Of a stretch of 64,000 bases of DNA, positions 55,986 through 64,000 are shown piece after piece (the stretch's first letter is position 1; each line of letters starts with the position of its first letter). The stretch covers positions 1 to 64,000 of the forward strand of contig NZ_MUYK01000006.1 in the NCBI RefSeq assembly GCF_002155685.1, in the 5' to 3' direction. The notes beneath the pieces were generated by a model that did not search any database, was not told the origin of the DNA, and worked only from the letters and a program-made list of their open reading frames with translations. The stretch is from Erythrobacter colymbi (GTDB taxonomy: Bacteria; Pseudomonadota; Alphaproteobacteria; Sphingomonadales; Sphingomonadaceae). The position numbers and the translations under genes are program-made.

Positions 55986-56176
55986 GGCCGCACACGGCAC
56001 TCACGCCGCGTAAGCCTCCCTTGCATTTGCGCTGCCCCCGGCGTAAGGGCGCAAACGTCTTTCCGACATCGGCAGATCCTCCAGCCCCTCCGGCGACCTT
56101 GTCCCGGGCGGCGCGGAGCCCTACCTGAAAGCCGGCCGGACAGACGAGACGGCATTACGCGAAGGATAAGGCTGGC

Positions 56177-56425
56177 ATGGCCGACAAGATGATCGCCCCC
56201 AACCCGAAGGACGGGGCAGAACCGAAGAAGCCCAAGACCTCGCCCGGCGAGTTCATGCGCCAGGTGCAGGCCGAGACGAACAAGATCGTCTGGCCGACCC
56301 GCGAGGAGACGGTGCGCACGGCGATCTTCGTGTTCATCTTCATGCTGATCCTGTCGGTCTTCTTCCTCGGCATCGACGGCATCTTCGGCTTCAGCGTCAA
56401 CGCGCTGATCGGCCTGCTCAAGTAA
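56177..56425 (+). CDS. secE: Preprotein translocase subunit SecE
   Basis: 82 residues: a basic N-terminus, the conserved amphipathic helix PGEFMRQVQAETNKIVWPTREETVRT (about 24-49), and one membrane helix (about 50-75). This is the short single-helix SecE of alphaproteobacteria. Part of the SecYEG channel. nusG follows 49 bases downstream. Confidence 0.95.
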   Translation: MADKMIAPNPKDGAEPKKPKTSPGEFMRQVQAETNKIVWPTREETVRTAIFVFIFMLILSVFFLGIDGIFGFSVNALIGLLK

Positions 56426-56474
56426 CCCTCGACGCCCGTCGCCCTAACAGATCCCTATTTCCCAAGGACGTCCC

Positions 56475-57011
56475 ATGGCCCGCTGGTACATCATCCACGC
56501 TTACTCCGGTTTCGAGAACAAGGTGCGCGACGCGATCATCGCCGAAGCCGAGCGCCTCGGCCTCAGCGAAGGCGTCGAGGAAGTGCAGGTCCCGACCGAG
56601 ACTGTGACCGAAGTGAAGCGCGGCAAGAAGGTGCAGGTCGAACGCAAGTTCATGCCCGGCTACGTGCTCGCCAAGCTGAACATGACCGACGACATCTACC
56701 ACCTCGTCAAGAACACCCCGAAGGTGACCGGCTTCCTCGGCTCGGGCAACAAGCCGCAGCCGATCTCCGAGCGTGAGGCCTCGCGCTATTTCGGCGGCGT
56801 GGAAGAAGCCAAGGCCGCGCCCAAGCGCGACATCAGCGTCGATTACGAGATCGGCGATTCGGTCAAGGTGCTCGACGGGCCCTTCGCGAGCTTCAACGGC
56901 ATCGTGGAAGAGCTCGATTTCGACAAGGCGAAGGTCAAGGTCAGCGTCTCGATCTTCGGCCGCGCGACCCCGGTGGAGCTCGATTTCGAGCACGTGGAAT
57001 TGTCGAAGTAG
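56475..57011 (+). CDS. nusG: Transcription antitermination factor NusG
   Basis: 178 residues. NGN domain ([39 protein letters not shown]) and C-terminal KOW domain ([20 protein letters not shown]). Binds RNA polymerase and Rho or S10. Normally rplK follows directly; here it is 5.8 kb away. A CTCC-loop hairpin starts eight bases after the stop. Confidence 0.96.
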   Translation: MARWYIIHAYSGFENKVRDAIIAEAERLGLSEGVEEVQVPTETVTEVKRGKKVQVERKFMPGYVLAKLNMTDDIYHLVKNTPKVTGFLGSGNKPQPISEREASRYFGGVEEAKAAPKRDISVDYEIGDSVKVLDGPFASFNGIVEELDFDKAKVKVSVSIFGRATPVELDFEHVELSK

Positions 57012-57018
57012 GTCTTTC

Positions 57019-57038
57019 GCTCGCCCCTCCGGGCGAGC
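57019..57038 (+). repeat. CTCC-loop hairpin repeat, copy 5
   Basis: Perfect 8-bp stem (GCTCGCCC with GGGCGAGC), CTCC tetraloop, then ATCCTCA. Immediately downstream of nusG, where it may end or protect the secE-nusG transcript. Confidence 0.75.
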
Positions 57039-57058
57039 ATCCTCAGCGAGTCTTTGTC

Positions 57059-57084
57059 GGCCTACCGCTTCGCTACTTGAGGCC
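57059..57084 (+). repeat. Hairpin repeat with 16-base loop, copy 2
   Basis: GGCCT ... AGGCC stem around ACCGCTTCGCTACTTG. The loop differs from 25385-25400 by one base while the stem differs at paired positions. Confidence 0.65.
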
Positions 57085-57193
57085 TGAATTCCTCCTTCGC
57101 TTCGCTACGGGGCGCCTGCGGCTCGCGCGCGTGCGCTCGCGGCCTCTGCGAGGCCGTTCTTGCGCTTCCCTTCAGGCTTTAGAGTCATTTGGG

Positions 57194-58819
57194 TCAGCGG
57201 AAGCTGCCCATCGTGATCTTCAGCCACACCGGCTCCGTGCCGAAGCTGAAGCCGTAGTCGATCTGGTCGCCGTTCCAGCGGCGGCGCATCACCCATTGGC
57301 CGCCCTCGAAGGTGCCCTCCTCCGCCGCGATCACCTGTGCGCTCTCGCCTTTCGCGGGGGTGGCGAGGGCGAGGCGCAGGCGCACGTTCTGGCCGCCGAC
57401 CAAGAAGGTGTCGGCATCGAGCTGCGCCGCCACCAGCCCGCCGGTCGGCACATCGGCGAGCGGGTGCGGGTCGCGCGCGATCCATGTCCACTCGTCCTCG
57501 CCGAATGCCCAGCGTCCATAGGCGGTGGTGAGCCTCCAGCGGCCCATCGTGGTGCTCTGGTCCGCCCCGTCATTCCCGCGCGCCGTGCCCCAGATCGGCT
57601 TTTCCGCCGCGATCTGCGGCCAGGCCGACATCGCGCTCCCCAGCAGGCGATAGGGCGCCGCGAAGGCCTCGAGCGTCGGCTTGTCGAGCATCTTGGCGCC
57701 GAGCGGATAGTTCACATAGCCCGTCGCATCGATCCCGAAGGGCGAATAGAGCAGCGCTCCGCGCCCGAATGCGGGGAAGGCGAAGCGCGCATATTCCGCC
57801 GCATTGCCGATCTCCGGCACGATCAGCGGCGCGCGCCCTTCCGCATAACGATCGAGATAGCGCACCACCGCCGCCGCATCGCGGGTGTAGATATCCGGGC
57901 CGATCGCCGCGAGCGAGGGCGCGGCCACCCGCCACACCGGCAAGGCATTCCAGTTCGGCCCGCCCGAGGGGCCGATATCGCCGCCCTCGTCGGTGAAGGC
58001 ATTGCCGAGCGCCGCATTGGCGATCATCGGCAGGGCGAGCTCCGCCTGCCCCGCGCGCGCGACCTGATCGATGTAGCGCGCCACGTGCCACGACATGAAG
58101 AACTGCTCGGCGCGCGGGCCGAAGCTCGCCTCCCAGCTCTGGCGCGGGATGCCGAGCGCGCGGGCCAGCTCGGACGGCACCAACCCCTCGAACAGCGCCT
58201 CGGCCTCGGGCGTATGGTCGCGGGCGAGGCCCCAGCTGCCCGCCTCGTTCTCGACCTGCACCATGATGACCGTGTGCTGCGGATCGGCCTCACGCAGGTG
58301 CCGCATCAGCGCGGCGAAGGCGCGCGCGTCGGCCTTGAGGGTCTCGGCGCCGTGGGGGCTCAATGAGCCATGCGCACGGCCATCGGGGTGCCGCATCCGC
58401 GGGAAGCGCTTGCCGTCCTGCTTGACCCATGCCGGGGTGTAGCTCGCGCTGGTGTTCTTCCACGTTCCGTACCACAGCAGCACCAGCCGCAGATCGTGCG
58501 CCCGCGCGCCCGCGAGCATCGCGTCGACATCGGCAAAGTCTAACTGGCCTTCGGTGGGTTCGACCTGCTCCCAGCCGAGCGGGAGCATCACCGTGTTCGC
58601 GTGCACTGCCTTGGCCGCGGGCCAGACCTGGCCGAGCGCGGCGGGATAGCCCGAGGAGTTATTGGCCTGCACCGCCAGCGCCACGAAGGGCTTGCCGTCG
58701 ACCAGCAGCATCGGCCGGGCGGAGCCATCAGCGATGCGCGGGAGCGGGGCCTCGGCCCGCACGGCGCCCGCCAGCACTAGCAACAGCGCGCCCAGTAATG
58801 CCGCACCGAACCTGCCCAT
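57194..58819 (-). CDS. GH35-like beta-galactosidase, exported
   Basis: 541 residues. Signal peptide (cleavage about ARA-EA, residue 22), then a TIM barrel of the GH35/GH42 type with DUF5597-like C-terminal part: VMLPLGWEQVEPTEGQLDF, acid/base Glu in MVQVENEAGSWG (about 190) and likely nucleophile Glu in IVPEIGN (about 334). Probably removes beta-galactosyl units from plant or algal polymers in the periplasm. Divergent from the GH29-like gene, so the two may act on one glycan. Confidence 0.82.
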   Translation of the reverse strand: MGRFGAALLGALLLVLAGAVRAEAPLPRIADGSARPMLLVDGKPFVALAVQANNSSGYPAALGQVWPAAKAVHANTVMLPLGWEQVEPTEGQLDFADVDAMLAGARAHDLRLVLLWYGTWKNTSASYTPAWVKQDGKRFPRMRHPDGRAHGSLSPHGAETLKADARAFAALMRHLREADPQHTVIMVQVENEAGSWGLARDHTPEAEALFEGLVPSELARALGIPRQSWEASFGPRAEQFFMSWHVARYIDQVARAGQAELALPMIANAALGNAFTDEGGDIGPSGGPNWNALPVWRVAAPSLAAIGPDIYTRDAAAVVRYLDRYAEGRAPLIVPEIGNAAEYARFAFPAFGRGALLYSPFGIDATGYVNYPLGAKMLDKPTLEAFAAPYRLLGSAMSAWPQIAAEKPIWGTARGNDGADQSTTMGRWRLTTAYGRWAFGEDEWTWIARDPHPLADVPTGGLVAAQLDADTFLVGGQNVRLRLALATPAKGESAQVIAAEEGTFEGGQWVMRRRWNGDQIDYGFSFGTEPVWLKITMGSFR

Positions 58820-58940
58820 CCCCGCGCCCCCTCCAGAACTATGTTTGCGCTACCATAGGAGGGCGAGCGGCAATTGCAAACGCGACTCTTCGCGCGCATG
58901 CGTGCGGCAGGAGACCGGGGGAGCGGGGAGAGAGGGACCG

Positions 58941-60485
58941 ATGCGGCGCAGGGAAATGCTGGGGCTGGCGGCCCTTGCCGCATTGCCGGAGCGCTTGCGC
59001 GCTGCCGGGGCCGGGCCGGTTGCCCCGACGGCCGAAGGGCTGGCCGATGCCTTCACCGTGCCCGACTGGTATCGCGACGCCAAGCTCGGCCTTTGGGCGC
59101 ACTGGGGCCCGCAATGCGCGCCCGAGGCGGGCGACTGGTACGGCCGGCGGATGTATCTCGAGGCCGAGGAACAATCGGCGATCCACCGGCGGCTTTACGG
59201 CCACCCGGCGGACACAGGCTTCATCGATGTCATCGCCGGCTGGCGGGCCGAGGCATGGGATCCGCTCGCGGTGTTCAGCGCCTACAAGGCGGCAGGCGCG
59301 CGGTTTCTGGTGGCGATGGCCTGCCATCACGACAATTTCGACCTGTTTCCAAACCCTCACCACGAATGGAACAGCGTGCGGCTCGGGCCCAGGCGCGACA
59401 TTGTCGGCGGATGGGCCGCCGCCGCGCGCCAGCTGGGCCTGCCGTTCGGGGTTTCGAACCACGCCAGTCATGCCTGGCACTGGTGGCAGACCGCCTATGG
59501 CTATGACACGGTCGGCCAGCGCAAGGGCGAGCGCTACGATGCCTTCCGCCTGACCCGCGCCGATGGGGTCGGTAAGCCGTGGGAGGGGCTCGATCCGCAG
59601 GCGCTCTACACCGGTGCGCGGATGGTGCCCCCCGACGGGCTCGAAAGCCCCGAGGCGATGCGCGCCTGGCACGATGCCACCAGCGGCCAGTGGAGCGAGG
59701 ACGTGCCGCCGGACGACTTCGCCTTCGCCGCGGGCTGGCTGGCGCGCCAGACCGCGCTGGTCGAGCGCTACCAGCCCGATTTCCTCTATCAGGACGGGCA
59801 CCGTCTGCCCTTCGGCGCAATCGGGCGGATCGCGGCCGCGCATTTCTACAACGCGGCCATCGCCCGCACCGGCAGCTTTTCGGGGGTGATGACGGCCGGT
59901 TTCACGCGCGGGCAGGGCACGCTGGTGACGATGGAGCGCAGCGGCGCTGCGGGGATCGAGCCGGAGCCCTGGCAATCGGCCACCTGCATCGGCGACTGGC
60001 ACTACAACCGCGCGCGGTTTCAGCAGCGCAGCTATGTGCCCGCGGCGGGCATCGCGGCGCTGCTTGCCGATGTGGTCGCCAAGAACGGCACACTGCTCCT
60101 GTCGGTGCCGGTGCGCGGCGACGGGACACTGGACGGACAGGAGCGCGCGATCCTCGACGCGCTGGGCAGCTGGATGGCGCGCGAAGGCGAGGCGGCGATC
60201 TATGGCTCGCGTCCGTGGCGGGTTTTCGGTGAGGGCGAGAGCGTGCGCTACACGTGCAAGGACGCGCTGCTCAATGCCATCGTGCTGACCCCGCAGGCTG
60301 GCCCGCTGCGGCTGGCGGCGCTGGCGGGTGGCGGGGTGGAGGCGGTGCGGCTCGCCAATGGCCGACCGCTCGCCTTCACCGCAGACGATGCCGGGCTGAC
60401 CGTGACGCTCGAGAGCGGCGATATCGGCGACATGCCGCTGGTGCTGCGCATCGCGGGCCGCACCGCCGCGCCCGGGCAGGCCTGA
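58941..60485 (+). CDS. Alpha-L-fucosidase-like glycosidase (GH29), exported
   Basis: 514 residues. Signal with twin Arg (MRRREMLGLAALAALP), GH29 start WYRDAKLGLWAHWGPQCAPEAGDWYGRRMY, the HHDNFDLF and GVSNHASHAW segments, and a likely nucleophile Asp in PDFLYQDGHRLPFG (about 285). C-terminal beta domain from AIYGSRPWRVFGEGESVRY on. Cleaves alpha-L-fucosyl ends in the family; some relatives have other activities. ATG 58941 follows GAGAGAGGGACC. Confidence 0.85.
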   Translation: MRRREMLGLAALAALPERLRAAGAGPVAPTAEGLADAFTVPDWYRDAKLGLWAHWGPQCAPEAGDWYGRRMYLEAEEQSAIHRRLYGHPADTGFIDVIAGWRAEAWDPLAVFSAYKAAGARFLVAMACHHDNFDLFPNPHHEWNSVRLGPRRDIVGGWAAAARQLGLPFGVSNHASHAWHWWQTAYGYDTVGQRKGERYDAFRLTRADGVGKPWEGLDPQALYTGARMVPPDGLESPEAMRAWHDATSGQWSEDVPPDDFAFAAGWLARQTALVERYQPDFLYQDGHRLPFGAIGRIAAAHFYNAAIARTGSFSGVMTAGFTRGQGTLVTMERSGAAGIEPEPWQSATCIGDWHYNRARFQQRSYVPAAGIAALLADVVAKNGTLLLSVPVRGDGTLDGQERAILDALGSWMAREGEAAIYGSRPWRVFGEGESVRYTCKDALLNAIVLTPQAGPLRLAALAGGGVEAVRLANGRPLAFTADDAGLTVTLESGDIGDMPLVLRIAGRTAAPGQA

Positions 60486-60490
60486 CGGCG

Positions 60491-60697
60491 ATGCAAACCC
60501 GCCCCGGCATCTGCAACCGCAAACGTCGCTATGCCACCCGCGAGGCAGCCGAGGCTGCCGCCCTCCAAGCGGACGTTATCCTGCGCGCCTACAAGTGCGC
60601 GCTGTGCAAGCAGTTCCACCTCACCAGCCGCACCAAGGGGCTGCGGGTGCCGCGCGGCGCAAACAGCAGGCCCGATCCCGTAAATCCCGGCGACTGA
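60491..60697 (+). CDS. Small Cys-rich zinc-ribbon-like protein
   Basis: 68 residues, starting five bases after the GH29 stop. Pattern PGICNRKRRYATREAAEAAA, then YKCALCKQFHLTSR: one Cys at 8, CxxC near 38-41, and a His five residues on, so a Cys3His metal site is possible. Similar short proteins with a final CxxC..HLTS are widespread, and their role is unknown (family recalled, not searched). Basic, cytoplasmic. Confidence 0.65.
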   Translation: MQTRPGICNRKRRYATREAAEAAALQADVILRAYKCALCKQFHLTSRTKGLRVPRGANSRPDPVNPGD

Positions 60698-60730
60698 CCT
60701 CCGGCTGACCCGCGCCTAACGCGCTTCATC

Positions 60731-60759
60731 TTGAAAATAAACGGGAATCGAGTGATACT
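60731..60759 (+). promoter_or_regulatory. Promoter of the patatin-like gene
   Basis: TTGAAA (60731-60736), 17-base spacer, GATACT (60754-60759); AT-rich, unlike its surroundings. 32 bases from the -10 to the ATG, with GGGGGGAT as RBS. Confidence 0.6.
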
Positions 60760-60791
60760 TCCCCCGGGACCACAACCTTTGGGGGGATATC

Positions 60792-61820
60792 ATGACCTAC
60801 AGAATTCTATCGTTCGACGGCGGCGGCATCCGCGGGTTGGTGAGCGCGATGCTGCTCGACAATCTGGTCGGCCAGCCGGGCATGTCCGGCCTGGTCGATG
60901 ACGCCAATCTGCTGGTCGGCACCTCCACTGGCGGGCTCATCAGCCTGTCGCTGGCGGCAGGGCAATCGGTGACCGAGGTGCTCGATGTCTACAAGAACGA
61001 TGGCGCGGTGATCTTCCAGGGCTATTCCGACGACGATGGCGCGACCTCGGTCCTGTACAAGAACGACGGCATCAACCAGATGGCCACGGCGTGGCTCGCG
61101 AACTACCCGACGATGGCATCGCTGGCGACCGCCACGCGCGATGTCGCGGTCGTCTCGGCCCAGCTGTGGGACCAGAATGCGCTCGGCACCGGTCTGGGAT
61201 CGTGGATGCCCCGCTTCCTCTCCAGCCTGAGCGGCAACCCCTACACCGGCCTCAACCCGGTAGACGCGGCGCTGGCGACCTCGGCCGCGCCGATCTATTT
61301 CCCGCCGGTGCCGATCGAGGGGGTCGGTAGCGATTACGACAGCTATTACGTCGATGGCGGCCTGGTGGCCAACAACCCGCTCGCCTACGCCGTGGCCGAG
61401 GTGCTGGGAACGACGGGCGTGAGCCCCTCGGACATCCGCGTGATTTCGATCGGTACCGCCACGAGCTCCTTCGGAATCACGCCCGATGACGTGGTCAACC
61501 ATGACTATGGCGCGATGAGCTGGGGCGCGAACCTGTGGCTCGATCTGTTCGCGTCAGGCCCGCGCCCGGCGCTGCCGCTGCTCGAACTGGCGCTGTCGAT
61601 GAACGAGGAGCTGTCGACGGCGGCGGCGGCCGCGATGTTCGGCCCGCCCAACCAGCCGGGCTCGCGCTTCCTGCGGGCGGAGCCTGTGATCCAGCCCTAT
61701 GCGATGGACGATTACAAGGACATCGCGCAGCTCGAGAATGACGTCGCGGCCTATATCGACAGCCCGGACTGGCAGAACATCGTCAGCATGGCCCAGTCCG
61801 TCTGGTATCCGACCGAGTAG
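60792..61820 (+). CDS. Patatin-like phospholipase
   Basis: 342 residues. Oxyanion loop DGGGIRG (9-15), nucleophile GTSTG (Ser45) and catalytic Asp in YYVDGGLVANNP (about 187), the complete Ser-Asp dyad. No signal peptide, so cytoplasmic or secreted by another route. Relatives are esterases or phospholipases A, some of them fungal/plant-like. No CD-NTase, Cap or toxin gene is nearby. Stands alone with its own promoter. Confidence 0.9.
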   Translation: MTYRILSFDGGGIRGLVSAMLLDNLVGQPGMSGLVDDANLLVGTSTGGLISLSLAAGQSVTEVLDVYKNDGAVIFQGYSDDDGATSVLYKNDGINQMATAWLANYPTMASLATATRDVAVVSAQLWDQNALGTGLGSWMPRFLSSLSGNPYTGLNPVDAALATSAAPIYFPPVPIEGVGSDYDSYYVDGGLVANNPLAYAVAEVLGTTGVSPSDIRVISIGTATSSFGITPDDVVNHDYGAMSWGANLWLDLFASGPRPALPLLELALSMNEELSTAAAAAMFGPPNQPGSRFLRAEPVIQPYAMDDYKDIAQLENDVAAYIDSPDWQNIVSMAQSVWYPTE

Positions 61821-61852
61821 CCGGCCGGGGCGGGGTGCTGAGGGGCCCCGCC

Positions 61853-62527
61853 TTACTTGCCCTTGCGACCCGCTGCCTTCTTCGCCGGAGCCGGTGCAGC
61901 GGCCTTGAGCGCGGCGAGTTCGGCTTCGATCGCGCTGGCCTGCTGGAGGCTGGCGATCTCGTCGTCGAGCGAGGCGGGGGAGGGGGCCTCGGCGGCGCCC
62001 TCGGCAAAGCCGGCGCGGCGTTCGAGCTCTTCGATGCGGTCGATGCGGCGGTCGACATGGGTGTCGGCGGCCGGAGCTGCGGCGGGCGCGGCCATTTCGG
62101 CCTTGGCGAGTTCGGCGATGCGCGAGGCGATGGCGGTGCGCTTGGCTTCGAGATCGGCGATCACGGTGGCGGCATCCGCGATCTGCTTGCCCAGCGCCTC
62201 GGCTGCGGCGGTGGCATCGGCAGCCTTGGCGCGCTCGGCCTCGCGGGTGAGCAGCGCCGCCCGGGCAAGATCCTCGCGCCCGTGGTCGATCGCGATCTTG
62301 GCCTTGCCGGTCCATTCCTCGGCGGCGGCGGACAGGCGGGTGGCGCTGTCCTCCATCCGCTCGCGCTGACGTTTGGCCTTGGCGGCATCGCCGTGCAGCG
62401 CGATCAGCGTTTCCTCGATCTCCGATTGCAGCAGCCGCAGCATCTTGCGCGGTTCGCCCGCCTTGCTGACGAGGCTGTCGACATTGCTCGAGACAAGCTC
62501 GCGCACCCGGATGGCGATGGTGATCAT
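61853..62527 (-). CDS. pspA: PspA/IM30 family phage-shock protein
   Basis: 224 residues. N-terminal amphipathic helix (MITIAIRVRELVSSNVDSLV) and long coiled coil (RKMLRLLQSEIEETLIALHGDAAKAKRQRERM), the ESCRT-III-like PspA pattern, with an Ala/Lys-rich tail ending APAKKAAGRKGK. Protects the inner membrane under stress. No pspB, pspC or pspF is adjacent and no sigma-54 site was found. Converges on the patatin gene. Confidence 0.88.
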   Translation of the reverse strand: MITIAIRVRELVSSNVDSLVSKAGEPRKMLRLLQSEIEETLIALHGDAAKAKRQRERMEDSATRLSAAAEEWTGKAKIAIDHGREDLARAALLTREAERAKAADATAAAEALGKQIADAATVIADLEAKRTAIASRIAELAKAEMAAPAAAPAADTHVDRRIDRIEELERRAGFAEGAAEAPSPASLDDEIASLQQASAIEAELAALKAAAPAPAKKAAGRKGK

Positions 62528-62804
62528 GGAAAGTCCCCGCTGACTGCTGGAGATCTCGTATCACGCGAGGGTTAATGATTGAAGTCGTTTGCGAAAACCA
62601 TCCGCCTCGCTCCGCCGCCCGCCGCATGGCGGGTTACGGCTTGATTTTTCCTCCTCGCCCGACTACCTGCGCGCCTTCGCTCGGGGCCAGCCCCGGGTGA
62701 TTCCGTGCGGGAGCCGCTGCATTGCACGCAGCAGGGGCGCTGGACCGCTTAACATGAGCCTTGCTGGAAACAGCCGGGCAACAGTGCGACAGGAGTAAGG
62801 CCTC

Positions 62805-63236
62805 ATGGCCAAGAAAATCGAAGGCTATATCAAGCTGCAGGTGCCCGCGGGCTCTGCCACCCCCTCGCCGCCGATCGGCCCGGCGCTGGGTCAGCGCGGC
62901 GTGAACATCATGGAATTCTGCAAGGCGTTCAACGCCGCCACGCAGGAAATGGAAAAGGGCATGCCGATTCCGACCGTGATCACGGTTTACGGCGACCGCT
63001 CGTTCACCTTCGTGACCAAGACCGCCCCGGCGACCTACTTCATCAAGAAGGCCGCCAACCTCAAGTCGGGCTCGAAGGAGCCGGGCAAGGTGTCGGCCGG
63101 AACCATCAAGGTTTCGCAGCTGCGCGAGATCGCCGAAGCCAAGATGGCCGATCTCAACGCGAACGACATCGATCAGGCGATCAAGATCATCGCCGGCAGC
63201 GCCCGCTCGATGGGCCTCGAAGTGGTGGAGGGCTAA
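62805..63236 (+). CDS. rplK: 50S ribosomal protein L11
   Basis: 143 residues. [37 protein letters not shown] and the C-terminal RNA-binding domain are standard. Binds 23S rRNA at the GTPase centre. GGAGTAAGG lies just before the ATG. Four bases precede rplA. Because nusG is 5.8 kb away it must have its own promoter, which I could not place in 62528-62804. Confidence 0.98.
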   Translation: MAKKIEGYIKLQVPAGSATPSPPIGPALGQRGVNIMEFCKAFNAATQEMEKGMPIPTVITVYGDRSFTFVTKTAPATYFIKKAANLKSGSKEPGKVSAGTIKVSQLREIAEAKMADLNANDIDQAIKIIAGSARSMGLEVVEG

Positions 63237-63240
63237 GCAC

Positions 63241-63933
63241 ATGGCAAAGATCACCAAGAAGGCGAAGGTTCTGGCCTCGCTCGACCGCGAAAAGCTCTAC
63301 ACCATTGATGAAGCGCTCGGCGTGCTGCGCCAGTTCAAGGGCAAGTTCGACGAGACCGTCGAAGTCGCCATGAACCTCGGCGTCGATCCGCGTCACGCCG
63401 ACCAGATGGTCCGCGGCATGGTCTCGCTGCCCTCGGGCACCGGCAAGGACGTGCGCGTCGCCGTGTTCGCCCGCGGCGACAACGCCGAGAAGGCGCTGGC
63501 CGCCGGTGCCGACAAGGTCGGTGCCGAAGACCTGCTCGAGGACATGCAGAACGGCAACCTCGACTATGACCGCGTGATCGCCTCGCCCGACATGATGGGC
63601 ATCGTCGGTCGCCTCGGCAAGGTGCTCGGCCCCAAGGGCCTGATGCCGAACCCGAAGCTCGGCACCGTGACCCCGAACGTCGCCCAGGCGGTGAAGGACG
63701 CGAAGGCCGGCCAGGTCGAGTTCCGCGTGGAAAAGCAGGGCATCATCCACTCGGGCATCGGCAAGCTCAGCTTCTCGGACGACGCGCTGAAGGCGAACTT
63801 CAAGGCGCTGACCGAAGCGGTTGTGAAGTCGAAGCCCTCGGGTGCCAAGGGCAAGTACGTCCGCAAGGTCTCGCTGACCTCGTCGATGGGCCCGGGCCTC
63901 AAGGTCGACCTGAGCGAGGTCGAAGGGGCGTAA
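63241..63933 (+). CDS. rplA: 50S ribosomal protein L1
   Basis: 230 residues, full length. [35 protein letters not shown] and [27 protein letters not shown] are family stretches. Forms the L1 stalk and in many bacteria represses its own operon by binding the leader. Coupled to rplK. Confidence 0.98.
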   Translation: MAKITKKAKVLASLDREKLYTIDEALGVLRQFKGKFDETVEVAMNLGVDPRHADQMVRGMVSLPSGTGKDVRVAVFARGDNAEKALAAGADKVGAEDLLEDMQNGNLDYDRVIASPDMMGIVGRLGKVLGPKGLMPNPKLGTVTPNVAQAVKDAKAGQVEFRVEKQGIIHSGIGKLSFSDDALKANFKALTEAVVKSKPSGAKGKYVRKVSLTSSMGPGLKVDLSEVEGA

Positions 63934-63968
63934 GCTCCTTTATCCAGCAGCCCAGCTGACAGCATTTC

Positions 63969-64000
63969 AGGGGTCGGAAGCATCGCGCTTCCGGCCCCTT
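63969..64000 (+). terminator. Terminator or attenuator after rplA
   Basis: AGGGG-T-CGGAAG (63969-63980) pairs with CTTCCG-G-CCCCT (63988-63999), an 11-bp stem broken by one mismatch, followed by T at the window end. The T-tract is cut off. It may end rplKA or attenuate into rplJL. Confidence 0.7.

Noticed and set aside
60792..61820. Patatin as an anti-phage (CBASS CapV) effector
   Set aside because: No cyclase, ubiquitin-like, HORMA or other defence gene is near; the gene stands alone.
61853..62640. Sigma-54 promoter upstream of pspA
   Set aside because: No TGGCAC-N5-TTGC pattern was found in the 110 bases before the gene.

Overview
The window is GC-rich chromosomal DNA of an alphaproteobacterium, most likely a sphingomonad of the Erythrobacteraceae type (Erythrobacter/Porphyrobacter relatives). 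This is inferred from gene content and order: hisC-tyrA divergent from metX-GNAT-metW, DegP-like protease with hflKC and mrp, NDUFA12 and DUF1674 (complex I and II accessory proteins), a bacteriophytochrome with HWE kinase, an Oar-type TonB-dependent receptor and a FzlA-like GST homologue. No transposase, integrase, phage gene, rRNA or CRISPR array was seen. Coding density is high, and many genes overlap by 1-4 bases in translationally coupled pairs.

Layout. 1-1.1 kb: edge of an unknown gene, a small membrane protein and a repeat-rich gap. 1.1-5.3 kb: aromatic amino acid genes (tyrA, hisC) and divergent methionine genes (metX, GNAT, metW). 5.3-9.8 kb: VOC protein, small periplasmic protein, FzlA-like protein, msrB, class A PBP. 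9.8-14.7 kb: envelope quality control (DegP-like, HflC, HflK) and Mrp. 14.7-21.4 kb: molybdo-hydroxylase large subunit, hemH, cytochrome P450, DUF1674, rsmB. 21.4-25.4 kb: msrA, periplasmic methyltransferase, SIMPL lipoprotein, carbamoylputrescine amidase, folK, tRNA-Lys. 25.5-30.5 kb: TerC, unknown membrane protein, queuosine-precursor transporter, nucleoside transporter, 2OG-Fe(II) oxygenase. 30.7-40.1 kb: large TonB-dependent receptor, MASE1 hybrid kinase, TonB-like protein, GDP-mannose genes (manC, manA). 40.2-43.4 kb: bacteriophytochrome and heme oxygenase. 43.5-51 kb: PHA-system protein, XpaC/TelA pair, DUF389, MFS, fatty acyl-AMP ligase. 51-55.7 kb: recX, DUF192, NDUFA12, DUF2155, aat, tRNA-Trp, secreted nuclease. 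56.2-64 kb: secE-nusG, then a 5.8-kb block (GH35-like and GH29-like glycosidases, Cys-rich small protein, patatin, PspA), then rplK-rplA.

Non-coding signals are the most unusual part. There is one perfect parS (40117-40132) and one near-perfect parS (19704-19719), which suggests an origin-proximal location. A family of intergenic hairpins has perfectly paired but sequence-unrelated stems around a constant CTCC loop, followed by TCCTCG/A. It occurs five times, three of them starting within 8 bases of a stop codon. A palindrome fitting TGT-N12-ACA lies upstream of the heme oxygenase/phytochrome operon. A well-formed promoter of telA-xpaC is overlapped by a 20-bp palindrome. A GC-rich inverted repeat sits in frame inside rsmB. 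The 5' UTR of the SIMPL lipoprotein gene can pair with its own start codon region.

All functions are read from sequence motifs and gene order alone; no database search was run. Start codons were chosen by ribosome-binding site, family N-terminus and overlap with the upstream gene, and alternatives are given where the choice is open.
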